Assembly: GCA_002778195.1 (NCBI GenBank)
Contig: PCDI01000008.1
Location: 864,655-928,654, forward strand
Direction: 5' to 3'
DNA: 64,000 nucleotides
DNA from: Raffaelea ambrosiae
Taxonomy: Eukaryota > Ascomycota > Sordariomycetes > Ophiostomatales > Ophiostomataceae
Shown here: positions 12,269-24,573 of the stretch, one piece after another
Numbering within the stretch: the first letter of the stretch is position 1
Layout: each line of letters opens with the position of its first letter
Program-made: the position numbers and the translations under genes
Notes under the pieces: model-generated
The model's database searches: none
The model's input: the letters and a program-made list of their open reading frames with translations, nothing else
What the model was told of the DNA's origin: nothing

Positions 12269-13405
12269 ATGGAAGTAACGACCCAGCGTGCAAGGCTGCG
12301 GCAGCCAGACCTCCTGCACAATCACCACCACCACCACCACCACCACAGCCCGCACGCCCACGCCCAGCAGCTCGCCCAGCACAGCAGCCCACACTACTGT
12401 CCACAGCAACACCACCTCGCCCTTCCCCATAGCCACCTCTGCAGCTCTACCACAGCCGACAGCATGGATATGACCAATACCAGTCGTACAACCGACACGG
12501 CGGCTGTCCACCACAACACCCCCGTGACGCGCGGCCGTCAGCGCCGCCGCAGCCCCATGCCCTTTGCTGCCGTGCCCTTCCCGCTGCAGATGACCTCGAC
12601 CGCCACCGGCGAAGACGACCTGCACACTGCGTATTCGTATTATACCACCGCCAGTCGACCATCGACGCTCCGCTGCGACACGCCCCCGGGCGGGTCCGGC
12701 ACCTTCCGCGGCCGCCGGCGACATCGGTCGCCCTCGACGTTCTCGTCCCGGTCTACGTCGGTAGCGTCGGTGCGCTCGCCCTCGCTGACTCTGTCGCCGG
12801 GGCGCTCCCGCGACTTGTCCCGGGCCCGTGAGCGCGAGCCTGCCCTGTCTCCTCGGCGGTGCTCCCACGAGACGTTGACCCCCCACTCCCGCGAGCCGTC
12901 CACAGCCTCCGCCTGGCACCGCGCGGCCCTGGGACGGGCTGCCATGGAAGCCAGCGAGAGAACCGAGAGGAAAACAACGTCCTCGAAAAGAAAGCAGAAC
13001 CCAGCCAGGACCCTCCGCCAGCGGAACCGCTGCCCGTCCCGGTCGGTGTCGGTGGGCAGCCGGGTGCCCGAGACCGCCGACACCGATGCGATCGATATCA
13101 ACGACCTGGCCGCGCGGGTGCTCAACTCGCTCGGCTACGGCGGGCAGCGGCGGCGGCGGCAGCGGACACGTTCGCGGCCGCGGACGCATCAGCAGTACCG
13201 GGTCGTGTGTAACAAGGACGGGGCCACGTCGAGTGTTGTGGAGGAAGAGTGCCTCGACGACGACGGCGGCGGCGACAACGACAACGGCGACAACGACGAC
13301 AATGGCAATGACACCGGCACGACCACCAAGGCGAATTTGCCAAACGAGTCGGAAAGCGTGCAAAAGAGCCGTGACGGGGAATACGAGGTCAAGAGAATGA
13401 AATGA
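12269..13405 (+). CDS. Disordered His/Ser/Arg-rich hypothetical protein
   Basis: Uninterrupted 378-codon frame starting in the context CCCAAAATGG after a pyrimidine-rich leader, which suits a fungal start. I do not recognise the protein. In order it has a run of eight histidines (residues about 19-26) in a His/Gln-rich N-terminus, a Ser/Arg-rich middle with RRRHRSPS-, SRSTS- and SLTLSPGRSRDLSRARERE-type segments (about 150-210), a basic KRKQNPARTLRQR stretch, the short possibly folded segment DAIDINDLAARVLNSLGYGG (about 273-292), a second basic patch QRRRRQRTRSRPR, and an Asp/Asn/Gly-rich tail with alternating DND residues. This suggests a mostly disordered, possibly nuclear or RNA-associated protein, which is inference from composition only. 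A 411-codon antisense frame overlaps it and is judged a shadow. Confidence 0.6.
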   Translation: MEVTTQRARLRQPDLLHNHHHHHHHHSPHAHAQQLAQHSSPHYCPQQHHLALPHSHLCSSTTADSMDMTNTSRTTDTAAVHHNTPVTRGRQRRRSPMPFAAVPFPLQMTSTATGEDDLHTAYSYYTTASRPSTLRCDTPPGGSGTFRGRRRHRSPSTFSSRSTSVASVRSPSLTLSPGRSRDLSRAREREPALSPRRCSHETLTPHSREPSTASAWHRAALGRAAMEASERTERKTTSSKRKQNPARTLRQRNRCPSRSVSVGSRVPETADTDAIDINDLAARVLNSLGYGGQRRRRQRTRSRPRTHQQYRVVCNKDGATSSVVEEECLDDDGGGDNDNGDNDDNGNDTGTTTKANLPNESESVQKSRDGEYEVKRMK

Positions 13406-16400
13406 ACACACGGCAACAGCGACTCAGACATGATAGGACATGGTTAGGATCAGTATGGAATCAAAACGAATAAATTGTATCAGGGCTTCGACATCGGATG
13501 GGCATCAACATTTTTCTAATTCAACCAACCCAACGGTTAGGAAGGGATGGCATTTTCTCATGTTTTATGGCTATGGGAGTTTTGAATTCATTATGACGGG
13601 ACTTACAAGGAACTTTCGTCTTGGGACTGGGTGTGTGTTTTTTGTGTTTTTCAACAAAACCCCAACAGAGTGAATGAATACAAATGAACCAATAATTGTT
13701 ATAAAACTGCCGAGCCTATCTTGTAGAGTGAATATGAAAGAGACATCTTTGCATATCGAGATTCACGTTCACCAATGACGATGTAGAGTCGTATAAATGC
13801 ATGGATACATACGTGAGCACGATATTGTGTTTTATGGTTTCAGAGACAGGATTATTCATCTCTCATTGCTTTATCTAGACGTTTGACAAGTTCAAGTGCA
13901 TTGCCAATCCCGAACACAAGAGAAAAAGAACTCACAGGCAACAATCTTCCGCATGAGATCCCTCCCCCAACATGATGAGTGAGACCATATTAACTACAAA
14001 GTAACAGAGGAGGGACTTCCACGTTTATTGTGATGCATCCTTTCTCTTCTGCGCGAACGGCACATGCCGCGCCCCGAGACTTATGTCTTGATCAAACAGT
14101 GATCCCGTGCTTTCGTGTTTCCCCCGTTTGAGCTTCCATATATGCACATATGACTCACGCTCCTGGGAAGAAGCCGTTTCCTTTTCTGCAAGACCGCCCA
14201 ACTTTGTGCAGCTCCGGCTCCCTACAGAACGGTTGGGCCGTGGTGAAGATACGGTGGAGGAGAAACAACATGCAAGTGGCCAGAGCATACAGTAGATGGA
14301 CACTACGGTGTACACATTTGGTAGCCATACACCGTGCCTGGACCACACGATCAACTCCTCTTTGTTCATATCCAACCTCCAAGACAAGGAAGGAGGGGGG
14401 AAAGGCTATCGCCGTCATCCGGATCAACAGCCTCGGGAGGGGGTGGGGGGGGGACCTCTATCAGGGGATAGAGCCTGGCGACGCACACATTTGTAAAAGT
14501 GCGTTTCTTTTTCGGGGTTGTGCTTCAGGGACCCACGGTCCTTCCCGTCTCGTTTTCTCTGTTCGTATGAAATGCATGATCGTACGAAAGGAAAAAGCAA
14601 ATAATGACAGACGAGTTTAGCACTATCGTAAGTCCTCTAGAGGGGGAGAAAAAAAAGCAATTACTGGAGAAGCTGAAGTACAGGGGCAATCGCGGGTACT
14701 CCGTGCTGGAGTATGGCAAGAGTCCAAGAACGATAACCCACAGCCGAGAAAGAGACGCGGCTCGGCGAGCGCAGATGGAAGGGAACGTAATATCGTTTGC
14801 AAGTGTGCCTCATGACCACGGCAACGGAAGTGGTATGTCAGGTTTGGATCTCAATTCAAGGGACTTTCTTATCGCCCAAAGAGAACACCTCAATTTCAGC
14901 TTATCATCTAGATGATGCCTCAATTTCCGGTTTACATTCGGGAAACAGACCGGCTTGCTTGTACCTGAGGTTTTCTTTTTCTTTTTCTTTCTGGGGGGAT
15001 TTTTTTTTTTGGTCTTGATCTCGTCCACCTGATCTCGCCGTGCGGCTACGTTAGGTCCAAGATGTCAAGGCTACTCGGAAGTGTGGACTCTTTCTCAGCA
15101 GTTATCATTAGCCTTAGGCAAGGCCATGACAAAGACCCCAAGCCATAGACGACGACCTGGATCTTTGCTAACAGTAGTTTGCCCCCGGTCATGACTGAGC
15201 AAACCCAAATCACAGCCAGAATGGTAGAGTCCTTTCTCCTGCCCCGTACCTCGAGCTTTCCAGTCCTCTTCATCAGAGCCCCAAGGTTTCCGAGGCAAAA
15301 GCACAAAATCTACCCCTAGCTAGACCGCTTGCCCACCGCTCATCTGCGGATACCGAATTTCGACAGTCGCGGAATAGTAGGGCACGCACACGCACACGAA
15401 TGATTCACACGTTGCTGTGCACATACCACAAACACGCACAAAAGAGTTTCAGCGAGGACAATAGCAGTTGCGTTGTTTACACCGTACGTGTCTGGTCAAT
15501 CGGGGTCCTGCTGGCCCTTCACGTCCTTACTGGTTCCTGAAGGCATATCTGACGCGTGATTCAACTGCCCGCTGAAACACGCAAAAAGCAAGACAATGGA
15601 TCGCGGGCTCCTCCTGCAAGTTTACAAAGTGAAAGGCCAACAAGTAGTATCTTACGGCTTCTCGTTCGTCAAGAGCTGGAGGTGGAGCCGTCTTCCGGGG
15701 GAGGGTGGAGAGGGGAGGAGACAAAACGAGATACAGAGAGAGATACAGTGTACACTCATAGAGATACGACGTGGTGTGTACGTCGCATGCACACAGGGAC
15801 TGCCCGGGCTACCTACCCATATACGGAGTACTCGCGCCTTAGTATTATGCTTTCTTTTTTTTTTCTTTTCTCGTGCTCACCTACTTTTGGAAAAAATCGT
15901 GAGAGGAGGTTACCCCTTTGGGGCAGCGAGGGATCCTCTTGGCTGCTTTGGTTTGCTTGTGTATGGCCTCCTGCAGCTTCTCCTCGGGTAGGTCCTGGCG
16001 TCCTCCACTTTCTGTGGATCTTGAGCCCCCCTTCCCCGTCTTGCTGCCACCCAAACAGCAGCAACTGGAGTACGAGCTCCCGTTAGGCTTCAGCCAAAGC
16101 GTGAAACGATGGAGAGAGAGGAGAGCAAAGAAAAGGAAGTTGTACGGACTACGGAGTAAGATACGGCTGTGGGTAGGCATGTGGAGAGGTGGGAAAGGGG
16201 GTATGCATGTGTGCGGAAGGGGGAAGAGGAGCGAAAGTGGAGGAACGAGGAAAGCTTGGACGACGAAGAAGAGCCGGATTGAAGATGACGAAGGAGGTGT
16301 GAAGGTGACGAGCAAGAGAGAGAGAAACCGGAGGACCAACCGAGCTGGAATCGACCAATAGGTCCTTGCCTAGCTCCCTGGGCAAAGAAGGAGTGCGTAT

Positions 16401-19400
16401 TATTAGTTCCATGAGAGATAGAGAGAGAGCGAGGGTGTGTGTGTGTCTTGATCTGGCAAGAAGCACGGACCAGGTCATAGGGCATCGAAAGAGAGGGTAT
16501 TGTGGGTTGGGCATGTTGCTCTTTTCCCTGTTTTGTCAGTGGTTTGTCTGTTGTCGTGTTTTCTTTTTTTTCTGCCTTGCTGTTCCTGCCTTTCACAGCT
16601 GTGTGCATGGGTTCTTTTTTTTTTTCTTTGCTACTTCTGCCGCGTGGCTCGGCAAGTCGAAGTATCTTGCTCCTGTGTTGTTCGGACGAGGCTTGCGGAG
16701 AAATGAAGGGAATGAGTGGTGATGCTCCGGGGTATCAATGCCCGAACGCCCGAACGACAGACACAGACATAAGACTGTGGCTGTTGACAAGAATACGAGC
16801 ATCCCTTCTTGATGCGGCCAACAACCACCAAATTATGCAAGCTAGATTTTTTTTTTCTTCGTCAGTTTACCACGGTGTATTTAATTTTTTTTTCTTTTTT
16901 TTTTTGCGTCACGACCAAATGTTTTGTGTGTCAGACAACACAACACCACAACGTTCCCTCCCCCAGGACAAACCAGGGCAAGGGTCACGGCGATCCCGCG
17001 TCATGGGCACCGTTTATCCAAACCCCGAGATGTGATGTCGCCCTATATTGGGGCTGCAGTAAGAGTGATGGGGGCGATGTACATGGGTGATGATACGTGG
17101 TGGGTGAGACGGAGAGCGTGAATGTCCAAGTGTGTGGGAGTCAATGTGCCGCAAAGTGAGCGCCAAAATGTGAGCGGCTGCGCACAATGTGAGCACCCAT
17201 GGGCATTCATTGGCATACACGAATATCCATGCACATCGACGAGCATTCGTGGGCGCCAAAGCAAGAAAACGAATGTGTGCAAGATGTGCGCAGAGATTTT
17301 GCCGAAAGCTGCAGGAGCTCCGCAGCAGGCGTGCATGGCGCAGTCGCCGACCAGATGAAAGAAGCCGTGAGATATACAATGTTACGCGCGGTATTATGGC
17401 GTTTGAGACAGCTGGCAGGATAGATAGAGAGAGAAAGGACAGGGGGTGATATGCGTGTAAGATTTTTTTACAGACTTTTCTTTTTTGGTGGTCTTTCCCG
17501 TTGGTCTCGCTATGCTTTTTATTTTTATTTTTATTCTTCAGTCTTTTTTTTCAGTCTCTCCCTTCTGCATCGTTGCATTTCCCTGTTTCGGGCCCGGCCA
17601 GGCCCTGATTTTCCTTGCCTGACATCTGTCCAGTGACGTCCACTTCCCCTTCCCAACGGCGACGCGTAGGAAGGGCGATGGAGGGTCTCTTGGTATCTCA
17701 CCAGATGTATCTCACTGCGCCATTCCTGCCGATACGATACACAGTCCGTCTTATGTAAGGCAGATCCCTGGATGGCGTACATTCTAGTTGCCGTGTAATA
17801 ATAGTGACGCCAGACAGCGTGGACGTTATCTGAGTACATACGAGTAGTACTATGGAGTCGGTCGGCGTGGGTCCAGAACAGGCGGTCAAGGTGCATTGTC
17901 TTTGGGGGTGGAGAGGGAGACTGTGGGTGAGGGAAGGTGCGACTGGCGTGCCCAGGGCTGGCAGCCAGGTCCTCCTCCAGGGTTGGGTGTTTTGAGACGG
18001 CAGGTGCGCTGGCAGACGGCGTTTCTTGGTTTTAGCTGCTATTATAGACCAGGTTCTGGTTGTTTTGGGCGTGTTAGTGTGTCTCGCCTGTGTCTCTCGA
18101 CCAGCAATGTAGACATCATACAGAAATTGAGGCACAGATACATATCTACTCTTACCTCCCCCGAGATGGTCTCGCCTCTCTGGTTCGACTCAATGTCACT
18201 CGTGCCGTTTCCGCAAAAAATGACGCCAAATTGGCCCCCCGGGGAATGAGGAACACACAAACCGCAAAAAGAAAGCAACGAGTAAATGACTACGGGTACT
18301 CGTGCACTGGCAGGTCAAGAAAAATCAGGAACGGACAAAAAGAAACGACAAGAAAAAGCAAAAAGACTGGCTGGGCTGCCATCAAGAGCCGCGCCTGCCC
18401 CAAGCTCGCAGCCGGGGCCTGATCGGCAACAGACGGTAGTTGACGCCTTTTTTTTTTTTTTTTGGCGTCGTATGTTCTTTGATTACGAGTAGTTGAGTTT
18501 TCCTCAAAGCTCCTGTCTTTCTGTCAGTTTTCAGCAAACAAAAAAAAAAAAAGAAAGAAAGAGTCTTCTCTTCCAAAAGCCAAGCCGGGCCTCGGCGACC
18601 CGCTAAAGAGCGAACTTGTCGCCATCCACAACGTGATACGCGCCTCTCAAACTGCGTCTCTGGTAGCAGCTAAAAAAAAAAGGTCCCCGCGTTTCAATGG
18701 CCATCCGGAAGGGGAAGACGGATCAAGGGGTCGGTACGACGAGAGGAGGAATTGAAAAGCAGAAAAGAGGCGCAGAAAAAAAAAAGCTGTTGGCTCGACC
18801 AGCCGCCGGGGAGAAAACGCACTGGCCAGGTCTGGCCCAACCACGAAAAAAAAAAAAAAAAAATGGGAGGCAACTCTAAGCTACGTAGCACACTCTAGGC
18901 TTCGAGAATCACCTGTACGGCCTAGCCTGGGCGGAGTTTTCAGGGCGACAGGGACACCGGAAGGATGCCCTCTAAAGTAATTCTTTGTCAGTCGTTACGG
19001 GGCAAAGTACGTCGCATTGCGACCATCACGACCGCTATTCGCACACAGTATCGCCGTACTATGGGCAACTTACTACGGCACACTGGCCCCCAAGGCAATA
19101 GTGTCGACGAGATATACCGGGTCCTTTCCCAGCTGGTCTGCGCTATTGTCTCGCGACTGAGCCGATCTTATCCGCCAGCCATCAAGGGTCTCGGGGAGTC
19201 TGTTAAGGGTCCTGTGGACAAGAAGGCGACTGGGGGACGGTTTCTTTTTTCTTCCGGCCCTGCCATTTTTTGACAGCTGCACACTGTGGCGGTACCTGGC
19301 CACAACCACAAGACAGACCAGCCTACAGACCGGACTGACCTTTGCCACTGCGCGAATTCCCTCTCCTGGCCCTCTGCTGCTGTTTTGCTAGACACCCCTG

Positions 19401-21713
19401 CTTGCAACCACGCTGGCTCTGCGATGAATAGCCCTCTCCCACGCTGCCCTAGCCAATGCTAAAGTGCAAGGGATAGCCCAAGATGACGTCCAAATGGCAA
19501 CACCCAGCATACATAGTAACTAGATTGTCCTTTTTGCAGATCCCCGATGACCCTTCGCATGGGGCTGCCGTATGCAGACATCCAGCCCATCCCAAATAGG
19601 ATCCGTTGGCCTATTTACATTATCTGTATGTCTCACCTGTCGGCCTGCGAGATGGACAAGATACGGCAGCACGAGAGGAGATAGAAGCAGTCCGGGATAC
19701 TGGCCCCGTCTAGTCATGTCTTTAACCCACTGTGTAGTCTGCAATGGAGCCTGCTCCATTCTCCTCTTCCACTCTCATCCCTTTCCACGCCCAGACCCTC
19801 GTGCAGTTTGCTACCGCTGGCCACCATTTCGCGCTCACAGCTGCAGGAATCCACGACACCCCCAGGCAGCAGGGGAAAAACGCAGGACGCACGCGGGCGG
19901 GTGCAATGTAGTATTTAATACGAAAGGGAGAGGGGGGGGGGGAAGCAACGTGTATCAGGTGTATCCACCTGCGGGCTGGGGATGCATGGTATCTTACGCT
20001 TCTTTTTGGCTGTACGATACATGAGATACAGTGTGCATACGACAATACCCTGTGCGATAGCATCGGCACGTCTCGGGCATCACAACATTGATTGCAACCG
20101 TGACCAGGCCAGCCGTTGGCATAGCGTCTTATCGTGTGGGAGGAATGGACAGCTGTGCTTCTGTGTGTCTCTGTCTGTGACATGCATTGGCCTGTACGAA
20201 GTATCGTGAAGAAGAGGAAAAAGGAGCGTTTCCCTATCTCCTCTGGTAGCGCAGCCTGCGAAGACACTGCCAGGCTTCATGCACGCAGCCTGCGACAACC
20301 AAGGTTCCAGTCGCCTGCGCGAAAGCGCGCGCGCGCATCCAAACGCCACCATGTCACTCTGCGTGTCTCTTGTTGTGTCGCGCTTCGTCGTGAATCGTGA
20401 AGGAATGGAGGAAGACATGCATGCAGTAGTTAGATACTGTGTCGTAGGTGTTAGGACGGGCGTGTGTATGCCCTGTCGTACTCTGCAAACCTCCAAGTAG
20501 ATGCACAGTATGCACAATATCCTGCACGGTCTTACACTCCGCCCCGCCAGCGGACAACGCACACTTCTGGCAAGGCAAGGGCTCTATTTTTTAGTGGCTG
20601 GTGATTGGCCCCTCACTAGGCCCCGCCCGACCGCTGGAGCACCGTTTGCTCCACGTTCGTGCAGGCGGGAGGGGCATTGCGCCCTCCTGATTGGCCCATC
20701 CAAGTGCATGCATGAGCCCGCGCCGTGGCTGGCAAGCCACCACCGCTTGCACAGATTCTTCACCGCCATTTTGCGAAAGGAGGGGACGAGGAAGGGAAGG
20801 AGCACCAGGACCACCAGTGTCCGGGAAAGAGCGATAGAGCACCCCAGGGGGGCAAGCCGGTCGTGCCTTCCAGTTGAGTCTCGACCTGCTGGCATGCTTC
20901 ATTGCTTCCTTTGTCGGACAAGAAATCGGCCTTTTTTTCTCACGATTCAGAACGAGCAGTTTGGACAGACTTCTTGTGCCTCGTTTTCTGACTCTTTGCA
21001 ATCTCTTATTTCCCAGTCTCTCGATCCCACCTCTCGCCCGACCAGCCCTGTTTCTTAGCCAAACCCACACCCCGGGCCGGTTGATTGCTGTCAGCTGCTG
21101 CCATCGTGACAGAACACAGACACTGGTCCGAGACCCGATCAACAAGACGAAAGGAACAAAAAGCAAGCAAATAAGCCCCCCCCCCCTCCACGCCCAAAAA
21201 AAAAAGACCCTTTCCCAGCCGACGAGCCAGGATACAAGTTACTTGCACGACCCTCGCACACACAACCACCCCTCGGCTGTCCACGCACACACCTCTCTTC
21301 TCCCGCTTGCTGTTCCGGTCCGTTTCTCTACCGCCAGTCCTTTTCTTCCTCGTCGTCCTTCTTCCACAGCTCCTCTCGAACAAGTTCAATATCTTTTCTC
21401 GTCCTTTCCCATCTTCTTTTCTCCCTCTTCCCTCCGTTCCCCTCCATTCCTCACTGTTCGTTTGCTCTGTGTCTGCCCGCCGTCTCGCTTCCCCGCTGGT
21501 TCTGAGGACCATGCTACGCCTGCTCCCGTCGCAGTAGACTCGCCCGGTTTCTGGATCCGCCTGCTGAAAGAGCGGTGTCGAAGTCCACCCAAATCATATA
21601 CCGCCTGGTGCCCTGTCCTCCCACAAAGCACCCCCCGCCCGGATCTCCTCTTCTTCCTTTTCCTTCTTCTGCTCCCCGTCTCCCTTTTCTTGCTTTCCTG
21701 CGATCCCGTCACC
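13406..21713. other. Long gene-poor region upstream of a C6 regulator
   Basis: About 8.3 kb without a supported coding region. Frames are short and mutually overlapping. It contains many T or A tracts (for example 15000-15011, 16617-16625, 18450-18464, 18844-18862), CT-rich stretches, GA-rich segments near 16200-16440, and a G run near 19931. The last 700 bp or so (21000-21700) are strongly pyrimidine-rich and contain short upstream ATGs, consistent with a long leader for the gene at 21714. I see no transposon protein or long terminal repeat. Confidence 0.5.
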
Positions 21714-24573
21714 ATGACGTTCGAATTCAACAGCGCCGCCGCCGCAGCAGCAGACGGAGCCTTTATGGAGCAGTTCTACCCCTACACCACCTCGCCTACT
21801 GCCACCACGTCCGCCACTGCCGGCCCGTCCCCCTCGACGACCACGCTTCCGACGACCATGGCCTCCCAGTCCAACGGCCAGCCCGCTGTGGCCTGGCCCG
21901 TCTCCTTCGACTACGCCGCCGGCGTCGCCTCTGGCCTCAACCCGCCGCCCATGCACTCGCCCAACGATGCCTCCGCCTCGTCGCCCGGTGACTCGCCGCA
22001 GAGCCTCAGTCTCTCGCCCGGCCATCTCAGCCCAGCCGCCTCCGGCAGCCCGCCCCAGCAGCAGATCCTCTCGCCGCTGCAGACCAGCGTCGGCCTCAAC
22101 ACCCAGGCTCTCCTGACCGAGTGGTCCCTGCAGCAGCACACCCAAACCCGCCAGCGCCAGCTCCAGCAGCAGCAGCAACTTCAGCAGCAACACCAGCAAC
22201 ACCAGCAGCAGCAACAGCAACATCAGCAGCAGCAGCAGCAGCAGCAGTCGTCTGCTGAGCTCCAGGCCTTCATCCAGAACCCGGCTCTCATGCACTTCGC
22301 TCCGTTCGCCACAAGCTTCCCGCAGTCCGCCATCGAGTACCTGCCAACCGCGCCCGCCACCACCTCGGCTCTCGATGCCAGCATCCAGCTCGAGCCCGCC
22401 ACCTTCACGACGATGCCGCCCGTCACCACCGCCGGCGTCAACCCGGCGACCACCCAGGCCATGCAGTGGGGTCTCGGCATGGCCAACTGGCAGGACTTTG
22501 ACGCCACCATGGTCATGCCGCCCACACACGGCCTGCCCCAGCGCCTTGGCAGCATGACCAGCCTGAGCAGCAACTCGCCCACCGGCACCTGCATCGAGGT
22601 CCACTCGCTCGGCTCCAGCGGCGAGATCGACTGGTCCACCGTCGACCTGTTCCCGCGCATGGATTCCTTCCCACAGGCCGCCGGTCAGCAGACTCAGGGC
22701 GTTTCCATCTTCAACCCCGGCGAGACGCTGCACCTTCGCACCAACTCGGATTCGTCCCAGTCCGACGGCAACTCGCTCGAGTTTGGCAGTTACGAGGAGG
22801 TGTCCTTCACCACGCCCTTCTCACCCTTCTCTCAGGACTCAGATTCGTGCATCGACGCCCACACCGGCCACAGCCACAGCCACGGCCACAGCCATGGCCA
22901 CAGCCACCACAGCCATCACAACCACAACCACTCGCAGGAGCTGGTTGTCAGCCCGGCGGCCGTTGTCGGACCGATGCCGATCAAGGCCGCCGGTGCCGTC
23001 AACACGACCACGACCGTTGCTACGACTTCCGGCGCTGCTTCATCCAGCCGGCATAGCCCCTCGGCTGGTTCTGGCGTTGGCTCGACGTCGAGCATTGCTT
23101 CTGGCTCCGCTTCGTCGTCACCGCCCATCCGCCGCTCGTCAGGCCAGCGCAAGAGCCCGATTTCCAAGCCGACCAAGGCGGTCGTCCGCCGCACCTCCAC
23201 TGGCAAGGACGGCAAGGGCGAGAAGAAGGTCGGCCGCCGGCGCGGTCCTCTTCTGCCGGAGCAGCGCAAGCAGGCTAGTGAGATCCGGAAGCTGCGTGCC
23301 TGCCTGCGTTGCAAGTTCCTGAAGAAGACCTGCGACAAGGGCGAGCCTTGCGCTGGCTGCCAGCCGTCACACGCCCGTCTCTGGCAGGTGCCGTGCACGC
23401 GCATCGACATCAAGGACGTCGGCCTTTTCATGAAGGACTGGAAGGCCGACTACGAGCGCCATATGGATCTCGGTGTGTCCGTCTTCAATGTCAAGGGCTT
23501 CTCTCCAAAGGAGTCGCTGATGTGGATCACCCACGGATACGGCTTCTGCCTGCCGGTCATGGTGCGTGAGGTCTACGTCGCCGATGAGAGCTGCTTCGAG
23601 ATAGATTGGGTCGAGTCGCATCTGAACGAACAGGAGCCGATTGACTTTGGCATCCGCACTGAGCACCTCGACGTCGGCCAGGAGGGCATCAGCACCGAGA
23701 AGCTGTCGGCCTACCTGGACCGCCACATTGATGGTTCCTTTGAGTACTTCATCGACGACCACTTCGAGGGCACGCCTTTCATCACCGAGATCCTCAAAAC
23801 GGCCCACCGCTACTACGTCAGACAGGGCTCGCCCATCATCCGCAAGGCCCTCAAGCTGGTCCTGGCCTACAATCTGACCATGCACATTACCATGGTTGAG
23901 CAACAGGGCTCTGAGGCTCCCATGGAGGGCCAGATCGACGACGAGGACTCCAAATTCTACGGCAAGGTCGTGGCGCCTGTCATGATCAATTTCCAGATCA
24001 AGTGTGCCATGGCCGACATGTGGCGTGAGCTGCAGCGCGAGATTCTCGAGGAGCTCTCCAGCTTGTACTCGAGTGTCTACAGCGGCGACCGCCTCAAGAA
24101 CTGGCCCACCATCTTCATGCTGGCCGCCATCCTGCTCGTCGTCTGGGAGGAGATGCAATTTGACTGCCACTACCGCGTGCCCGACGCCAGCATGGTGGAC
24201 AAGTTCTGCAACGACATGGAGAGCACGCCTGTTGGCGTCATTGTCGGTCTTTTCCACGCCATCTCCCAGAAGCTGCCTGCCTTTACCGACTGGGACACTT
24301 CGCGTCATGGCCAGGTGCTCAACAACAACGAGCCTGTCTGCGACGCCATGACCGAAGTGCGGCAGCACATCCTCAAGCATGGTATGTCCACGGTCTCATC
24401 CTTGAATTTCCTGTTCCGCCGCATTTCGGTGTCATCGTCACATGATCAATTGCTAACATATGTCCTCAGAATCCTACCTGCGGACCAGACCGACAGGCAC
24501 TGAATTCAACCGCTACGACTTCGACTGCTTGTCCAACAAATTCTTGTCGAAACTCGTCATCCGGGCCAACTAG
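21714..24573 (+). CDS. C6 zinc-cluster transcription factor with polyQ and His-rich tracts
   Basis: Two exons, 21714-24381 and 24470-24573, give 923 aa; the intron has GTATGT, a TGCTAACA branch site and CAG. The frame is open far upstream, but that part is Ser/Pro/Leu-rich translation of a pyrimidine-rich leader, so the ATG at 21714 (CACCATGACG) is chosen. Domain order: Ala/Ser/Thr/Pro-rich N-terminus; Gln/His tract at about residues 140-180; His/Ser repeat (HSHSHGHSHGHSHH) at about 382-398; basic segment with KVGRRRGP; then a Cys6 cluster C530-x2-C533-x6-C540-x5-C546-x2-C549-x11-C561. A conserved-looking C-terminal domain of about 360 residues follows (SFEYFIDDHFEG, KLVLAYNLTMHI, NWPTIFMLAAILLVVWEEMQ), ending in NRYDFDCLSNKFLSKLVIRAN. 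The family is fungal Zn(II)2Cys6 DNA-binding regulators; the target genes are unknown. Confidence 0.85.

Noticed and set aside
12176..13411. 411-codon minus-strand frame opposite the orphan gene
   Set aside because: It is the reverse of a GC-rich coding region, and its Val/Ala/Arg-rich composition is typical of an antisense shadow.
20874..21713. N-terminal extension of the C6 regulator
   Set aside because: The open frame upstream of 21714 translates a pyrimidine-rich leader without conserved features; the CACCATGACG start is better.
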